Part shown: piece after piece, positions 14,961 to 22,385 of the stretch
How positions within the stretch are numbered: position 1 is the stretch's first letter
How the letters are laid out: the number at the start of each line of letters is the position of its first letter
NCBI RefSeq assembly: GCF_902506375.1
Contig: NZ_LR733284.1
Location: 624,071-688,070 of the forward strand
Source: Microbacterium sp. 8M
GTDB taxonomy: Bacteria > Actinomycetota > Actinomycetes > Actinomycetales > Microbacteriaceae
DNA: 64,000 nucleotides
Reading direction: 5' to 3'
The notes under the pieces: generated by a model
Databases searched by the model: none
Seen by the model: only the letters and a program-made list of their open reading frames with translations
What the model was told of the DNA's origin: nothing
Translations under genes and position numbers: made by a program

Positions 14961-15254
14961 ATGTCCTTCCAGGCATATCTCGACGCCGTCGAGACCAAGA
15001 CCGGGCTCACGCCCCGCCAGCTCGTCGACCTCGCCGCCGCGCAGGGCTTCGGGCCCGGCACCAAGGCGACGCCGATCCTCGAGTGGCTGAAGACCGAATA
15101 CGATCTCGGCCGCGGGCACGGCATGGCCATCGTGCACATCATCACCAAGGGGCCGACGATCAGCACGAAGCACGTCGGAACGGATGGCGCGCATCGCGAC
15201 GCCACCGATACGCTCTGGCTCGACGGCAAGGACTCCGATCCGCACCGCTCCTGA
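14961..15254 (+). CDS. DUF4287-type small protein
   Basis: 97 residues. The sequence MSFQAYLDAVETKTGLTPRQL and EWLKTEYDLGRGHGMAIVHII matches the DUF4287 pattern, a small helical protein often encoded beside START-like or DHFR-like genes. Its function is unknown. GAGGAG lies before the ATG. It is the second gene of the cupin operon. Confidence 0.75.
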   Translation: MSFQAYLDAVETKTGLTPRQLVDLAAAQGFGPGTKATPILEWLKTEYDLGRGHGMAIVHIITKGPTISTKHVGTDGAHRDATDTLWLDGKDSDPHRS

Positions 15255-15318
15255 CAGCGTCGGCTCCGCCGCACGTCATCCCTCGATCCATCGTCCCCGA
15301 CCCGCAAGGAGCTGCTCC

Positions 15319-15966
15319 ATGGCCGTTCGCGCCGACCTCAACATCTCCCTCGACGGCTACGCGTCGACCACCGACCAGACGCCGGAGAACCCCTTCGGCG
15401 AGGACTGGGGCCGCCTCGTCGCGGCCTACACCGCGACCCGCACGTTCCGCGAACGGGTGCTCGGAGACCGGTCCGGCGGCGGCACGACCGGCGTCGACGA
15501 CCGCCACGGCGCCGCGTACTTCGAGAACATCGGCGCCGAGATCATGGGCGCGGGCATGTTCGGCCTGCACGACTTCCCGGACGACCCGGACTGGCGCGGC
15601 TGGTGGGGCGAGGAGCCGCCGTTCCACTGCCCCGTCTTCGTTCTCACGCACAGCGCGGACCGGGATCCGATCTCGTTCGCCAACGGCACGGAGTTCCGTT
15701 TCCTCGACGCCACTCCGGCCGAGGCCCTGGCGCTCGCGACCGAGGCGGCCGGCGGTGCGGACGTCCGCATCGGCGGCGGCGTCGACACGGTCCGCGAGTT
15801 CCTCGCGGCAGGCCTCATCGACCGGCTCCACGTGGGCATCACGCCCATCCTTCTCGGCCGCGGCAAGAATCTCTGGGCCGAGCTGCGCGGGCTGGAGGAG
15901 GGGTATACGGTCACCAGCGAGGTCGCCGAGAGCGGCGTCGTGCACGTGACGTTCGCCCGCGGCTGA
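15319..15966 (+). CDS. Dihydrofolate-reductase-family (RibD C-terminal-like) oxidoreductase
   Basis: 215 residues. The N-terminus ADLNISLDGYAST, the GGxxxxxEF-type region GGGVDTVREFLAAGLIDRLHVGITPILLGRGKNLW and the overall length fit the RibD C-terminal/DHFR-like family found in many actinobacterial stress or pigment loci. An NADPH-dependent reduction is likely, with substrate unknown. ATG 15319 follows AAGGAG. It is the last gene of the cupin operon, and an inverted-end element follows its stop. Confidence 0.8.
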   Translation: MAVRADLNISLDGYASTTDQTPENPFGEDWGRLVAAYTATRTFRERVLGDRSGGGTTGVDDRHGAAYFENIGAEIMGAGMFGLHDFPDDPDWRGWWGEEPPFHCPVFVLTHSADRDPISFANGTEFRFLDATPAEALALATEAAGGADVRIGGGVDTVREFLAAGLIDRLHVGITPILLGRGKNLWAELRGLEEGYTVTSEVAESGVVHVTFARG

Positions 15967-15994
15967 GGTCGCGGCGCGGCGGAGCCGCGTTCTC

Positions 15995-16082
15995 CCGCGA
16001 GACTCCCATGTCTGCATGAGACAGGTCTGCATGAGACTCCGCGCCCGGCAGCGAGTCTCGTGCGGAGAACGGGGTCTCGCGG
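15995..16082. repeat. Inverted-end intergenic element, family C copy 1
   Basis: CCGCGAGAC (15995-16003) and GTCTCGCGG (16074-16082) bound an 88-bp element between convergent stops. Inside, TCTGCATGAGAC is directly repeated with a 15-base period (16011-16022, 16026-16037). GCATGAGAC and the CGCGAGA ends recur in the element at 63811-63881. Confidence 0.7.
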
Positions 16083-16095
16083 TGCGCGATGGGAC

Positions 16096-16401
16096 TCAGG
16101 CGGCGTCGCGGGTGCCGTCGGCGTCGTCTCCGCCGGCGGGGCCCTGCGCGTCCTCGACGTCCTCATCGGACGGTGCGGACCCGGTCTTCGCGGCGCGCTT
16201 CTCGTAGATCGCGCGCGACGCCTCGGAGAGCGGGTTGCGCAGGAACAGCAGCGAGATGCTGATGCCGATGAGAGCGGCGAACAGCGCGGCGAGCCACCAG
16301 AACTCGCGGAAGATGGGGAAGAAGAACCACAGGATCCCCAGCGGCACGAGGAACGCCAGCAGGCGCAGCACCGAGTACACGAGCAGGGGAGGAAGTTTCA
16401 C
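16096..16401 (-). CDS. DUF4229-type small membrane protein
   Basis: 101 residues with two transmembrane helices (LLVYSVLRLLAFLVPLGILWFFF and WWLAALFAALIGISISLLFL) and a charged, disordered C-terminus. This matches DUF4229, an actinobacterial protein commonly encoded beside menaquinone genes. Function unknown. The GTG start at 16401 lies exactly six bases after TAGACT (minus strand 16413 to 16408), so the message is probably leaderless. Confidence 0.8.
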   Translation of the reverse strand: MKLPPLLVYSVLRLLAFLVPLGILWFFFPIFREFWWLAALFAALIGISISLLFLRNPLSEASRAIYEKRAAKTGSAPSDEDVEDAQGPAGGDDADGTRDAA

Positions 16402-16407
16402 GGTTTC

Positions 16408-16413
16408 AGTCTA
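16408..16413 (-). promoter_or_regulatory. Leaderless -10 hexamer TAGACT
   Basis: TAGACT, six bases, then GTG at 16401 on the minus strand. It is back to back with the rightward TAGACT at 16522. Confidence 0.65.
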
Positions 16414-16521
16414 GGAGGAGCCGTTCTGGGCGCGCTGTGAGGGACCTATGCCGTCGGTCCCGATCGGGTGGGCAGGAGCCGTGCGATCGTGGCTGACGGA
16501 TCCCCGTGAGAGCGCACGACT

Positions 16522-16527
16522 TAGACT
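16522..16527 (+). promoter_or_regulatory. Leaderless -10 hexamer TAGACT
   Basis: TAGACT (16522-16527), GGAAGC, then GTG at 16534. It drives the PLDc_N-menD pair. Confidence 0.65.
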
Positions 16528-16533
16528 GGAAGC

Positions 16534-16905
16534 GTGGCACGTTTCCTCGTGATCGGCGGTTTCCTGGCCGCGGTCTTCTGGGTGTTCAGCATCGTCGACT
16601 GCGTCGTGCAGCCGGCGAGCCGGCACCGCGGCGTGCCCAAGGGCGTGTGGATCGCGATCGTGGTGGTGATCCCCGTGATCGGCGGAGTGCTCTGGTTCGT
16701 GATCGGACGCACCCGCCGTGGTCACGATGCCGAGGACGAGCGCTATCTGCCGTTGGACGACGTGGATCCCGATCGCACGGGGGCGAGCCGTCCGGCGCGG
16801 CGCATCAGCCCCGCCGAGCAGGAGCGGCTGATCAGGGAGCTCGAGGACGAGCTGTCCCGGCTGGACGACCGCGGCGACACCGATTCCCCCGGCTCGCGCC
16901 CGTGA
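16534..16905 (+). CDS. PLDc_N-domain small membrane protein
   Basis: 123 residues. Two transmembrane helices (FLVIGGFLAAVFWVFSIVDCVVQ and VWIAIVVVIPVIGGVLWFVIG) with the basic RHRGVPKG loop match the phospholipase-D N-terminal membrane domain (PLDc_N), here without a nuclease part. The C-terminal half is charged and ends in a short coiled coil (EQERLIRELEDELSRLDD). It overlaps menD by GTGA, so the two are translated together. Confidence 0.82.
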   Translation: MARFLVIGGFLAAVFWVFSIVDCVVQPASRHRGVPKGVWIAIVVVIPVIGGVLWFVIGRTRRGHDAEDERYLPLDDVDPDRTGASRPARRISPAEQERLIRELEDELSRLDDRGDTDSPGSRP

Positions 16906-18521
16906 CGGCGCCCGCGCACTCGCCCGCCACCGACGCCGCCGTACGGCTGCTGACCGGGCTCGTCGAGCACGGCGTCCGCGACATCGTGCTCTCGCCGGGC
17001 TCGCGGTCGCAGGCGCTCGCGCTCGCCGCGATCGCCCTGGCGCGCTCCGGTTCGGTCCGCGTTCATGTGCGCATCGACGAGCGCGTCGCAGGTTTCACCG
17101 CCCTCGGCCTCAGCCGCGAGTCCGGCGCCCCTGCGGCCCTGATCTGCACCTCCGGCACCGCGACGGCCGGATATCTTCCGGCGGCGATGGAGGCGTTCCA
17201 CGCCGGTGTGCCGCTGATCCTGCTCACCGCCGACCGCCCGCCCGAGCTGCGCGGCGTGGGGGCGAACCAGGCGACGATCCAGCCCGGGATGTACCGCCCG
17301 TGGGCGCGGCTGAGCGTGGACGCGGCCGTGCCGGGAGACGCGGATCCGAAAGTGTTCGGCGCGCTCGCCGCCGACGCCGTGGCGGCCGCGGTCGGCGCCG
17401 CCGGGGAGGGGCTCGACGGCGTCGCCGGCCCCGTGCACCTGAACCTGCCGTTCCGCGAGCCGCTCTCCGGCGCGCTCCCGGATCCGCTGCGCGCCACCCG
17501 CGGACCGCTGCCGCAGCCCGCCCCCGGGGAACCGGTGCGGGTGGGAGCTGGCCTCCGCACCCTCGTGGTGGCGGGCGCCGATGCCGGCCCCGACGCCGCG
17601 CGGATCGCGCGCGAGGGCGGCTGGCCGTTGATCGCCGAGGTCGTGAGCGGCGCCCGCGTCGGACCGCATCTCGTGCCCGCGTACCGGGAGCGCCTGCACG
17701 ACGCCGCGCTCGCCGGCCGGATCCAGCGGGTCGTCGTGCTCGGGCACCCCACGCTCAGCCGCGAGATCGCGGCCCTGCTGCGCCGCACAGACCTGGAGAT
17801 CGTGGCCGTGCGCCGCGGCGGGGAGCGCCTGAACCCGTCCGGCGCCGCCGTGGACGCGCGGACGATCGAGGTCGAGCCCGGGCCCGTGGACGCGGAGTGG
17901 CTGGCGGCGTGGACCGCGCCCGCCGGGGACGGTTCGACGGCCGGGGCGGCGGACGGGGGGCGCGCCACGGACGGTCCGGTGGACCGCGCCGTCCTGGTCC
18001 GGGCCGTGTGGGCGGCGAGCACGGCGGATGACCGCCTGCTGTTCGGGTCGTCGCGGATCGTGCGCGTGGCGGACCAGCTCCTCGACGGCGGCGACGTGCG
18101 GGTGCATGCGAACCGGGGGCTCGCCGGGATCGACGGCACGATCGCCACGGGCGTCGGCATCGCGCTCGCCGCGCAGGCCGGGGGAGAGCCCGGCACCGCC
18201 CGGGTCGTCCTCGGCGACCTCTCCTTCCTGCACGACGTCGGATCCCTGCTGCTGCCCGCGGACGAGCCGGCTCCGCGGATCCAGGTCATCGTCGGCAACG
18301 ACGGCGGCGGCACGATCTTCGACGGGCTCGAGGTGGCGGGCACCGCCCCGGCGGCCGACCTGGACCGGGCCTTCTACACGCCGCAGTCCGTCGCGCTGAA
18401 ACCCCTCGCCGCCGCGTACGGATGGACGTACGTCCGCGCAGGCACCGTCGCCGAGCTGGAGCAGGCGCTCGCGGCGGAGGTCACCGGCCCGCAGCTCATC
18501 GAAGTGCCGCTCGCGCGCTGA
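16902..18521 (+). CDS. menD: MenD, SEPHCHC synthase
   Basis: 539 residues. A thiamine-diphosphate enzyme that joins 2-oxoglutarate to isochorismate in menaquinone synthesis. The N-terminal VLSPGSRSQALALAA and RIDERVAGFTALGL segments, GTATAGYLPAAMEA, and the C-terminal cofactor motif GDLSFLHDVGSLLLP...NDGGGTIF are diagnostic. Start GTG 16902 overlaps the preceding stop by four bases. Residues about 345-360 hold an Ala/Gly-rich insertion (GDGSTAGAADGGRATDG). The isochorismate-making gene lies 1 kb to the right on the other strand. Confidence 0.95.
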   Translation: MTAPAHSPATDAAVRLLTGLVEHGVRDIVLSPGSRSQALALAAIALARSGSVRVHVRIDERVAGFTALGLSRESGAPAALICTSGTATAGYLPAAMEAFHAGVPLILLTADRPPELRGVGANQATIQPGMYRPWARLSVDAAVPGDADPKVFGALAADAVAAAVGAAGEGLDGVAGPVHLNLPFREPLSGALPDPLRATRGPLPQPAPGEPVRVGAGLRTLVVAGADAGPDAARIAREGGWPLIAEVVSGARVGPHLVPAYRERLHDAALAGRIQRVVVLGHPTLSREIAALLRRTDLEIVAVRRGGERLNPSGAAVDARTIEVEPGPVDAEWLAAWTAPAGDGSTAGAADGGRATDGPVDRAVLVRAVWAASTADDRLLFGSSRIVRVADQLLDGGDVRVHANRGLAGIDGTIATGVGIALAAQAGGEPGTARVVLGDLSFLHDVGSLLLPADEPAPRIQVIVGNDGGGTIFDGLEVAGTAPAADLDRAFYTPQSVALKPLAAAYGWTYVRAGTVAELEQALAAEVTGPQLIEVPLAR

Positions 18522-18561
18522 GCCGGAGCCCGGCCGCCCGGGCCGGACGCAGCGGGGCCGC

Positions 18562-18625
18562 AACTCCGTCGATTCCGGCCGCCGTCCGGCGCCTTCGCAG
18601 AACACGGGCGGGTTCTGACGGAGTT
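18562..18625. repeat. Inverted-end intergenic element, family B copy 1
   Basis: AACTCCGTC (18562-18570) and GACGGAGTT (18617-18625) bound a 64-bp element 40 bases after the menD stop. The spacer is unpaired as far as I can see. The ends share CTCCGT with the element at 19529-19599. Confidence 0.65.
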
Positions 18626-18663
18626 TCGTACATCGCCCGGCCGGATCCGCCATCATGGGGACC

Positions 18664-19521
18664 ATGAGCCAGCACTCCGCCGGATGGACCGCACCGGCCG
18701 CCGATGTCCTCCGTGTCACCTCCGCCGGGCTCGCCGGCGTGGATCCCGACTCCACCCCCGGGTACGAGGGCGGCAAGTCGGACGGTGCGGCGTCGCTCGC
18801 CACCGGCCTGGCGGCGCTCGGCGAGCTGCAGGAGCGGCTGTTCGCGCGCTCCGCGGTCGGGGAGGCGCAGGCCAGCGTGCTGCTCGTGCTGCAGGCGATG
18901 GACTCCGCGGGCAAAGGCGGGATCGTCCGGCACGTGGTGGGCGGCGTGGATCCGCAGGGCGTCGAGCTCGCCGCGTTCAAGGCGCCGACGGCCGAGGAGC
19001 TCCAGCACGACTTCCTGTGGCGGATCGAGAAGCGCCTGCCGGGCGACGGCAAGATCGGCGTGTTCGACCGCTCGCACTACGAGGACGTGCTCATCGCCCG
19101 GGTGCGCTCGCTCGCGCCCGCCGAGGAGATCGAGCGGCGCTATGACGCCATCGTCGACTTCGAGCGGCGCGTGGCCGCCGCCGGCACCCGCATCATCAAG
19201 GTCATGCTGCACATCTCCCGCGATGAGCAGAAGGCGCGCCTCATGGAGCGGCTGGAGCGACCCGAGAAGCACTGGAAGTTCAACCCGGGCGACACCGACG
19301 AGCGCCTGCTCTGGGACGACTACATGGCGGCGTACGACACCGCCTTCGCGCGCACCTCGACGGATGAGGCGCCCTGGTACGTGATCCCGGCGAACCGCAA
19401 GTGGTACGCGCGCCTGGCCGTGCAGGAGCTGCTCCTGGCTGCGCTCGAGGACATCGATCCGCAGTGGCCGGTCGCCGACTTCGACGTCGAGGCGGAGAAG
19501 AAGCGCCTCGCCGCGAGCTGA
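18664..19521 (+). CDS. ppk2: Polyphosphate kinase 2 family protein
   Basis: 285 residues. Walker A QAMDSAGKGG, Walker B FDRSHYEDVL and lid motif KFNPGDTDERLLWDDY are those of PPK2 enzymes, which move phosphate between polyphosphate and nucleotides. The single-domain length with TSTDEAPWYVIPANRKWYAR fits the short cytosolic class; whether it prefers AMP, ADP or GDP is not clear. ATG 18664 is chosen over an in-frame ATG at 18655 because a weak -10-like CATCAT lies seven bases before it. The choice is uncertain by three codons. Confidence 0.9.
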   Translation: MSQHSAGWTAPAADVLRVTSAGLAGVDPDSTPGYEGGKSDGAASLATGLAALGELQERLFARSAVGEAQASVLLVLQAMDSAGKGGIVRHVVGGVDPQGVELAAFKAPTAEELQHDFLWRIEKRLPGDGKIGVFDRSHYEDVLIARVRSLAPAEEIERRYDAIVDFERRVAAAGTRIIKVMLHISRDEQKARLMERLERPEKHWKFNPGDTDERLLWDDYMAAYDTAFARTSTDEAPWYVIPANRKWYARLAVQELLLAALEDIDPQWPVADFDVEAEKKRLAAS

Positions 19522-19528
19522 GGGCTCT

Positions 19529-19599
19529 CTCCGTTTCGACGCGCGCACATGGCTGCATTCCAGGGCCGGATCCGGCAATTCGCGCGCTCTGAAACGGAG
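19529..19599. repeat. Inverted-end intergenic element, family B copy 2
   Basis: CTCCGTTTC (19529-19537) and GAAACGGAG (19591-19599) with inner GCGCGC on both sides. It fills the gap between the convergent PPK2 and menF stops. Confidence 0.65.
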
Positions 19600-19613
19600 G
19601 ATGCGGTCTCGGG

Positions 19614-20912
19614 TCAGGCGAGCGCGTCGACGATGGGGCGGAACTTGACCCGCGTCTCCAGCAGCTCCGCCTCGGGGTCGCTACCGGCCACGATGCCCGC
19701 ACCGGCATACGCGGTCAGGGCGATCGGCCGGTCGGATCCGGAGCCGCTCACCTCGAACTGGGCGCAGCGCAGTGCGATCGCCCACTCGCCGTTGCCCGCC
19801 GCGTCGATCCAGCCGACCGGGCCGGCGTAGCGCCCGCGGTCGAACGGCTCCAGCTCGCGGATGGCCGCCACCGCCGCCTCGGTCGGAGTGCCCGCCACCG
19901 CTGCCGTGGGGTGCAGCGCCGCCGCCAGGTCGAGCGCCGAGGCGCCGTCGCTGAGCTGCGCCCGCACGTCGGTGGCGAGGTGGAACAGGTTCGGCAGCTC
20001 CAGGATGAACGGGCCGTCGTCCGCGTCGAGCGCCGTGGTGTGCGGAGCGAGCGCGGCGACCACGCTGCGCACCGCGAACGCGTGCTCGTCGTTGTCCTTG
20101 GGGCTGTCGGCCAGGGCCGCCGCGGCACGGGCGTCGGTCACGGCGTCGGCGCCGCGCGCGGTCGTGCCGGCAAGCACCCGGGCCGTCACCACGCCGTCCT
20201 GCACCGTGACGAGGGTCTCCGGGCTCGCCCCGATGAGGCCGTCGACGGCGAACGCCCACGTGTCGGGGTACTCCGTGCTGAGCGCCCGCACCAGCCGGCG
20301 CAGGTCGGACCCGGCCGGCACGGTGCCGACGAGATCGCGCGCGAGCACGACCTTGCCGTACCGTGCGTCGGCGATCGCGGACAGCGCTGCCCGCACCGAC
20401 GCCTGGTAGCCCTGCGCCGTCTGCGCGCCGGGGCCCAGGGTGCCCGCCCAGTGCGGTCCGAAGGCGGTGGGCGCGGGGTCGGCGACGTGAGCGGTCGTCG
20501 CGGCGGCGTCCCCGGCGGAGGCGCCGGACGCGCTGTCGGCGTCGAGGATGCGGGTGATCCACGTGCGGCCGCCGTGCCGGCCGATCACGGTGCGCGGCAC
20601 GATCAGCACGCTGTCGGCCGCCGATTGCTCGTCGAACACGAGCGCCGCGAATGCCACGAGGCCGGTGCCGGACAGGCGCAGCGGATCGTCGACGAGGGCA
20701 TCGGCGCGGATTCCGTCCCAGGCGCGGCTGAGCGCCGCGGTGCGCGGCTCGGAGCCGGTGCCGACGCGCACGACCCGGGCGATGTCGGCGCCGACCGCGA
20801 CGATCCCGTCGCCGCGGCGCAGCCACGCACGGGGATCCGCGGGATCCGCATAGGCGAGCAGGTCGTCGGCGAGGTCGAACTCTCGCGTCTGAACGACCAG
20901 GCCGGCACTCAC
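19614..20912 (-). CDS. menF: Isochorismate synthase (MenF/EntC type)
   Basis: 432 residues. A chorismate-binding enzyme that isomerises chorismate to isochorismate. Motifs include YGKVVLARDLVGTVP, GASPETLVTVQDGVVTARVLAGTTARG, KDNDEHAFAV and HPTAAVAGTPTEAA...PFDRGRYAGPVGWIDAAGNGEWAIALR. The menaquinone setting (menD, menG, polyprenyl synthase) argues for menF rather than a siderophore entC. The GTG start at 20912 is six bases past TAGGCT, so leaderless translation is likely. Confidence 0.92.
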   Translation of the reverse strand: MSAGLVVQTREFDLADDLLAYADPADPRAWLRRGDGIVAVGADIARVVRVGTGSEPRTAALSRAWDGIRADALVDDPLRLSGTGLVAFAALVFDEQSAADSVLIVPRTVIGRHGGRTWITRILDADSASGASAGDAAATTAHVADPAPTAFGPHWAGTLGPGAQTAQGYQASVRAALSAIADARYGKVVLARDLVGTVPAGSDLRRLVRALSTEYPDTWAFAVDGLIGASPETLVTVQDGVVTARVLAGTTARGADAVTDARAAAALADSPKDNDEHAFAVRSVVAALAPHTTALDADDGPFILELPNLFHLATDVRAQLSDGASALDLAAALHPTAAVAGTPTEAAVAAIRELEPFDRGRYAGPVGWIDAAGNGEWAIALRCAQFEVSGSGSDRPIALTAYAGAGIVAGSDPEAELLETRVKFRPIVDALA

Positions 20913-20918
20913 GGATCC

Positions 20919-20924
20919 AGCCTA
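20919..20924 (-). promoter_or_regulatory. Leaderless -10 hexamer TAGGCT (menF)
   Basis: On the minus strand TAGGCT, GGATCC, then GTG at 20912: the standard six-base spacing. Confidence 0.65.
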
Positions 20925-20974
20925 TTGCGTGTCCGCAGCCCGCCCCGCCCACGCCAGGGGGCACCCCACCCGCA

Positions 20975-20980
20975 TAGAGT
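20975..20980 (+). promoter_or_regulatory. Leaderless -10 hexamer TAGAGT (DUF402 gene)
   Basis: TAGAGT, GTGACC, then GTG at 20987. The spacing decides for this GTG over the one at 20981. Confidence 0.6.
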
Positions 20981-20986
20981 GTGACC

Positions 20987-21577
20987 GTGACCCCCGCACG
21001 TCCCGCAGCCGGAACCGAGATCGTCTTCCAGTGGCGCAAGTGGGACGGATCCCCGCACTGGCGCCACGAGTGCGTGTACCTCGGATCCGACCGGTGGGGC
21101 GACTGGGTCGGCCAGCCCGCGGGCTGGGGGAGCGAGCGCCCGGGGCGCACTTTCACGGCGGCCGCGCCCAACGTCACCCTCGTCCCGCCGAGCGGCGACT
21201 ATGCGCTGACCGTCAACCGCGACCATCCGAAGGGGATGCGCATCTACATCGACCTCGCCTGGGATGTGCGTGCGGTCTCCATTGACGACGCCGCCGACGC
21301 GGACGACGTGCCGGTGCTGTTCGCGGGCATCGACATGGATCTCGACGTGGTCCGCGTGGAGGGGGAGCGCGGCACCTGGATCGACGACGAGGACGAGTGG
21401 GAGGAGCATCGTCTGCACTACGGCTATCCCGCCGACGTGCAGCGGCACCTCGAGGCGCTCGCCGCCGACCTCGAGCAGCGGGTGCGCGCGCAGGTGCCGC
21501 CGTTCGACGACGCCACCGCAGACGTGTGGCTCGACCGGCTCGCCGAGCTCCCGCTGCCTGCGCGTCGTCCGTTCTGA
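20987..21577 (+). CDS. DUF402-domain protein
   Basis: 196 residues. The acidic metal-binding run GIDMDLDVVRVEG...WIDDEDEWEEHRLHYGYP is characteristic of DUF402, whose members include nucleoside tri/diphosphatases and RNA-related hydrolases. Asp and Glu in this run should bind two metal ions. The cellular substrate is not known here. Transcribed alone, divergent from menF; the next gene menG has its own promoter. Confidence 0.78.
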   Translation: MTPARPAAGTEIVFQWRKWDGSPHWRHECVYLGSDRWGDWVGQPAGWGSERPGRTFTAAAPNVTLVPPSGDYALTVNRDHPKGMRIYIDLAWDVRAVSIDDAADADDVPVLFAGIDMDLDVVRVEGERGTWIDDEDEWEEHRLHYGYPADVQRHLEALAADLEQRVRAQVPPFDDATADVWLDRLAELPLPARRPF

Positions 21578-21606
21578 CCTGAGGCAGGACGCGGGCCGCA
21601 CGCGCG

Positions 21607-21612
21607 TAGGCT
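21607..21612 (+). promoter_or_regulatory. Leaderless -10 hexamer TAGGCT (menG)
   Basis: TAGGCT (21607-21612), GGACGG, then GTG at 21619. Confidence 0.65.
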
Positions 21613-21618
21613 GGACGG

Positions 21619-22341
21619 GTGACCCCGTCTGAGCCCAACCGCGCCGACCTCGGCAAGGATCCGTCCCGCGTCAGCGGCATGTTCGACCAGGTCGCGGCCG
21701 GCTACGACCGCACCAACACCGTGATGACGGTCGGCAACGACGCGCTCTGGCGGGCCGCGACGACGCGGGCCGTCGCGCCGAAGAAGGGCGAGCGGATCCT
21801 CGATCTCGGTGCGGGCACCGCGTCGTCATCGGCCTCTCTCGCGCGCAGCGGCGCCGACGTCGTCGCCGCCGACTTCTCGCCCGGCATGCTGGCCGAGGGC
21901 AAGCGCCGGCACGGACACCTGCCGAACCTCAGCTTCGTCGAGGCCGACGCCACGAACCTCCCCTTCGAGGACGACTCCTTCGACGCCGTCACGATGTCGT
22001 ACAGCCTGCGGAACGTGCAGGATCCGAAGAAGGCGATCGCCGAGCTGTACCGGGTGACCAAGCCCGGAGGCCGCGTCGTGATCAACGAGTTCTCCACGCC
22101 GCCGGCCAAGCTCGTGCGCGCCTTCTACCGGCTCTACAACGCACAGGTGCTGCCGCGGGTTGCGCGCATCGCCGGGACCAACGGCGAGGCGTACGACTAC
22201 CTCAACGAGTCGATCCGGGAGTGGCCGGACCAGCGCACCCTCGCCGCCTGGCTGCGCGAGGCGGGCTGGATCGACGTCGCCTGGCGAAACCTGTCCTTCG
22301 GCATGGTCGCCCTGCACCGCGCCCGCAAGCCGCGGGCCTGA
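21619..22341 (+). CDS. menG: Demethylmenaquinone methyltransferase MenG/UbiE
   Basis: 240 residues. A class I SAM methyltransferase that adds the last methyl group to demethylmenaquinone. MFDQVAAGYDRTNTVMTVGND, the SAM-binding ILDLGAGTASSSASLA, DFSPGMLAEGK and MSYSLRNVQDPKKAIAELYRVTKPGG are the UbiE signatures. The PPK2/menF/DUF402 genes separate it from menD, but it and the downstream polyprenyl synthase complete the quinone pathway. Confidence 0.93.
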   Translation: MTPSEPNRADLGKDPSRVSGMFDQVAAGYDRTNTVMTVGNDALWRAATTRAVAPKKGERILDLGAGTASSSASLARSGADVVAADFSPGMLAEGKRRHGHLPNLSFVEADATNLPFEDDSFDAVTMSYSLRNVQDPKKAIAELYRVTKPGGRVVINEFSTPPAKLVRAFYRLYNAQVLPRVARIAGTNGEAYDYLNESIREWPDQRTLAAWLREAGWIDVAWRNLSFGMVALHRARKPRA

Positions 22342-22372
22342 CCGGCGCGCTCAACCACCCGGTGATCGCGGG

Positions 22373-22378
22373 TAGGCT
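22373..22378 (+). promoter_or_regulatory. Leaderless -10 hexamer TAGGCT (polyprenyl synthase)
   Basis: TAGGCT (22373-22378) followed after seven bases by GTG 22386. Confidence 0.6.
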
Positions 22379-22385
22379 GGATTCC

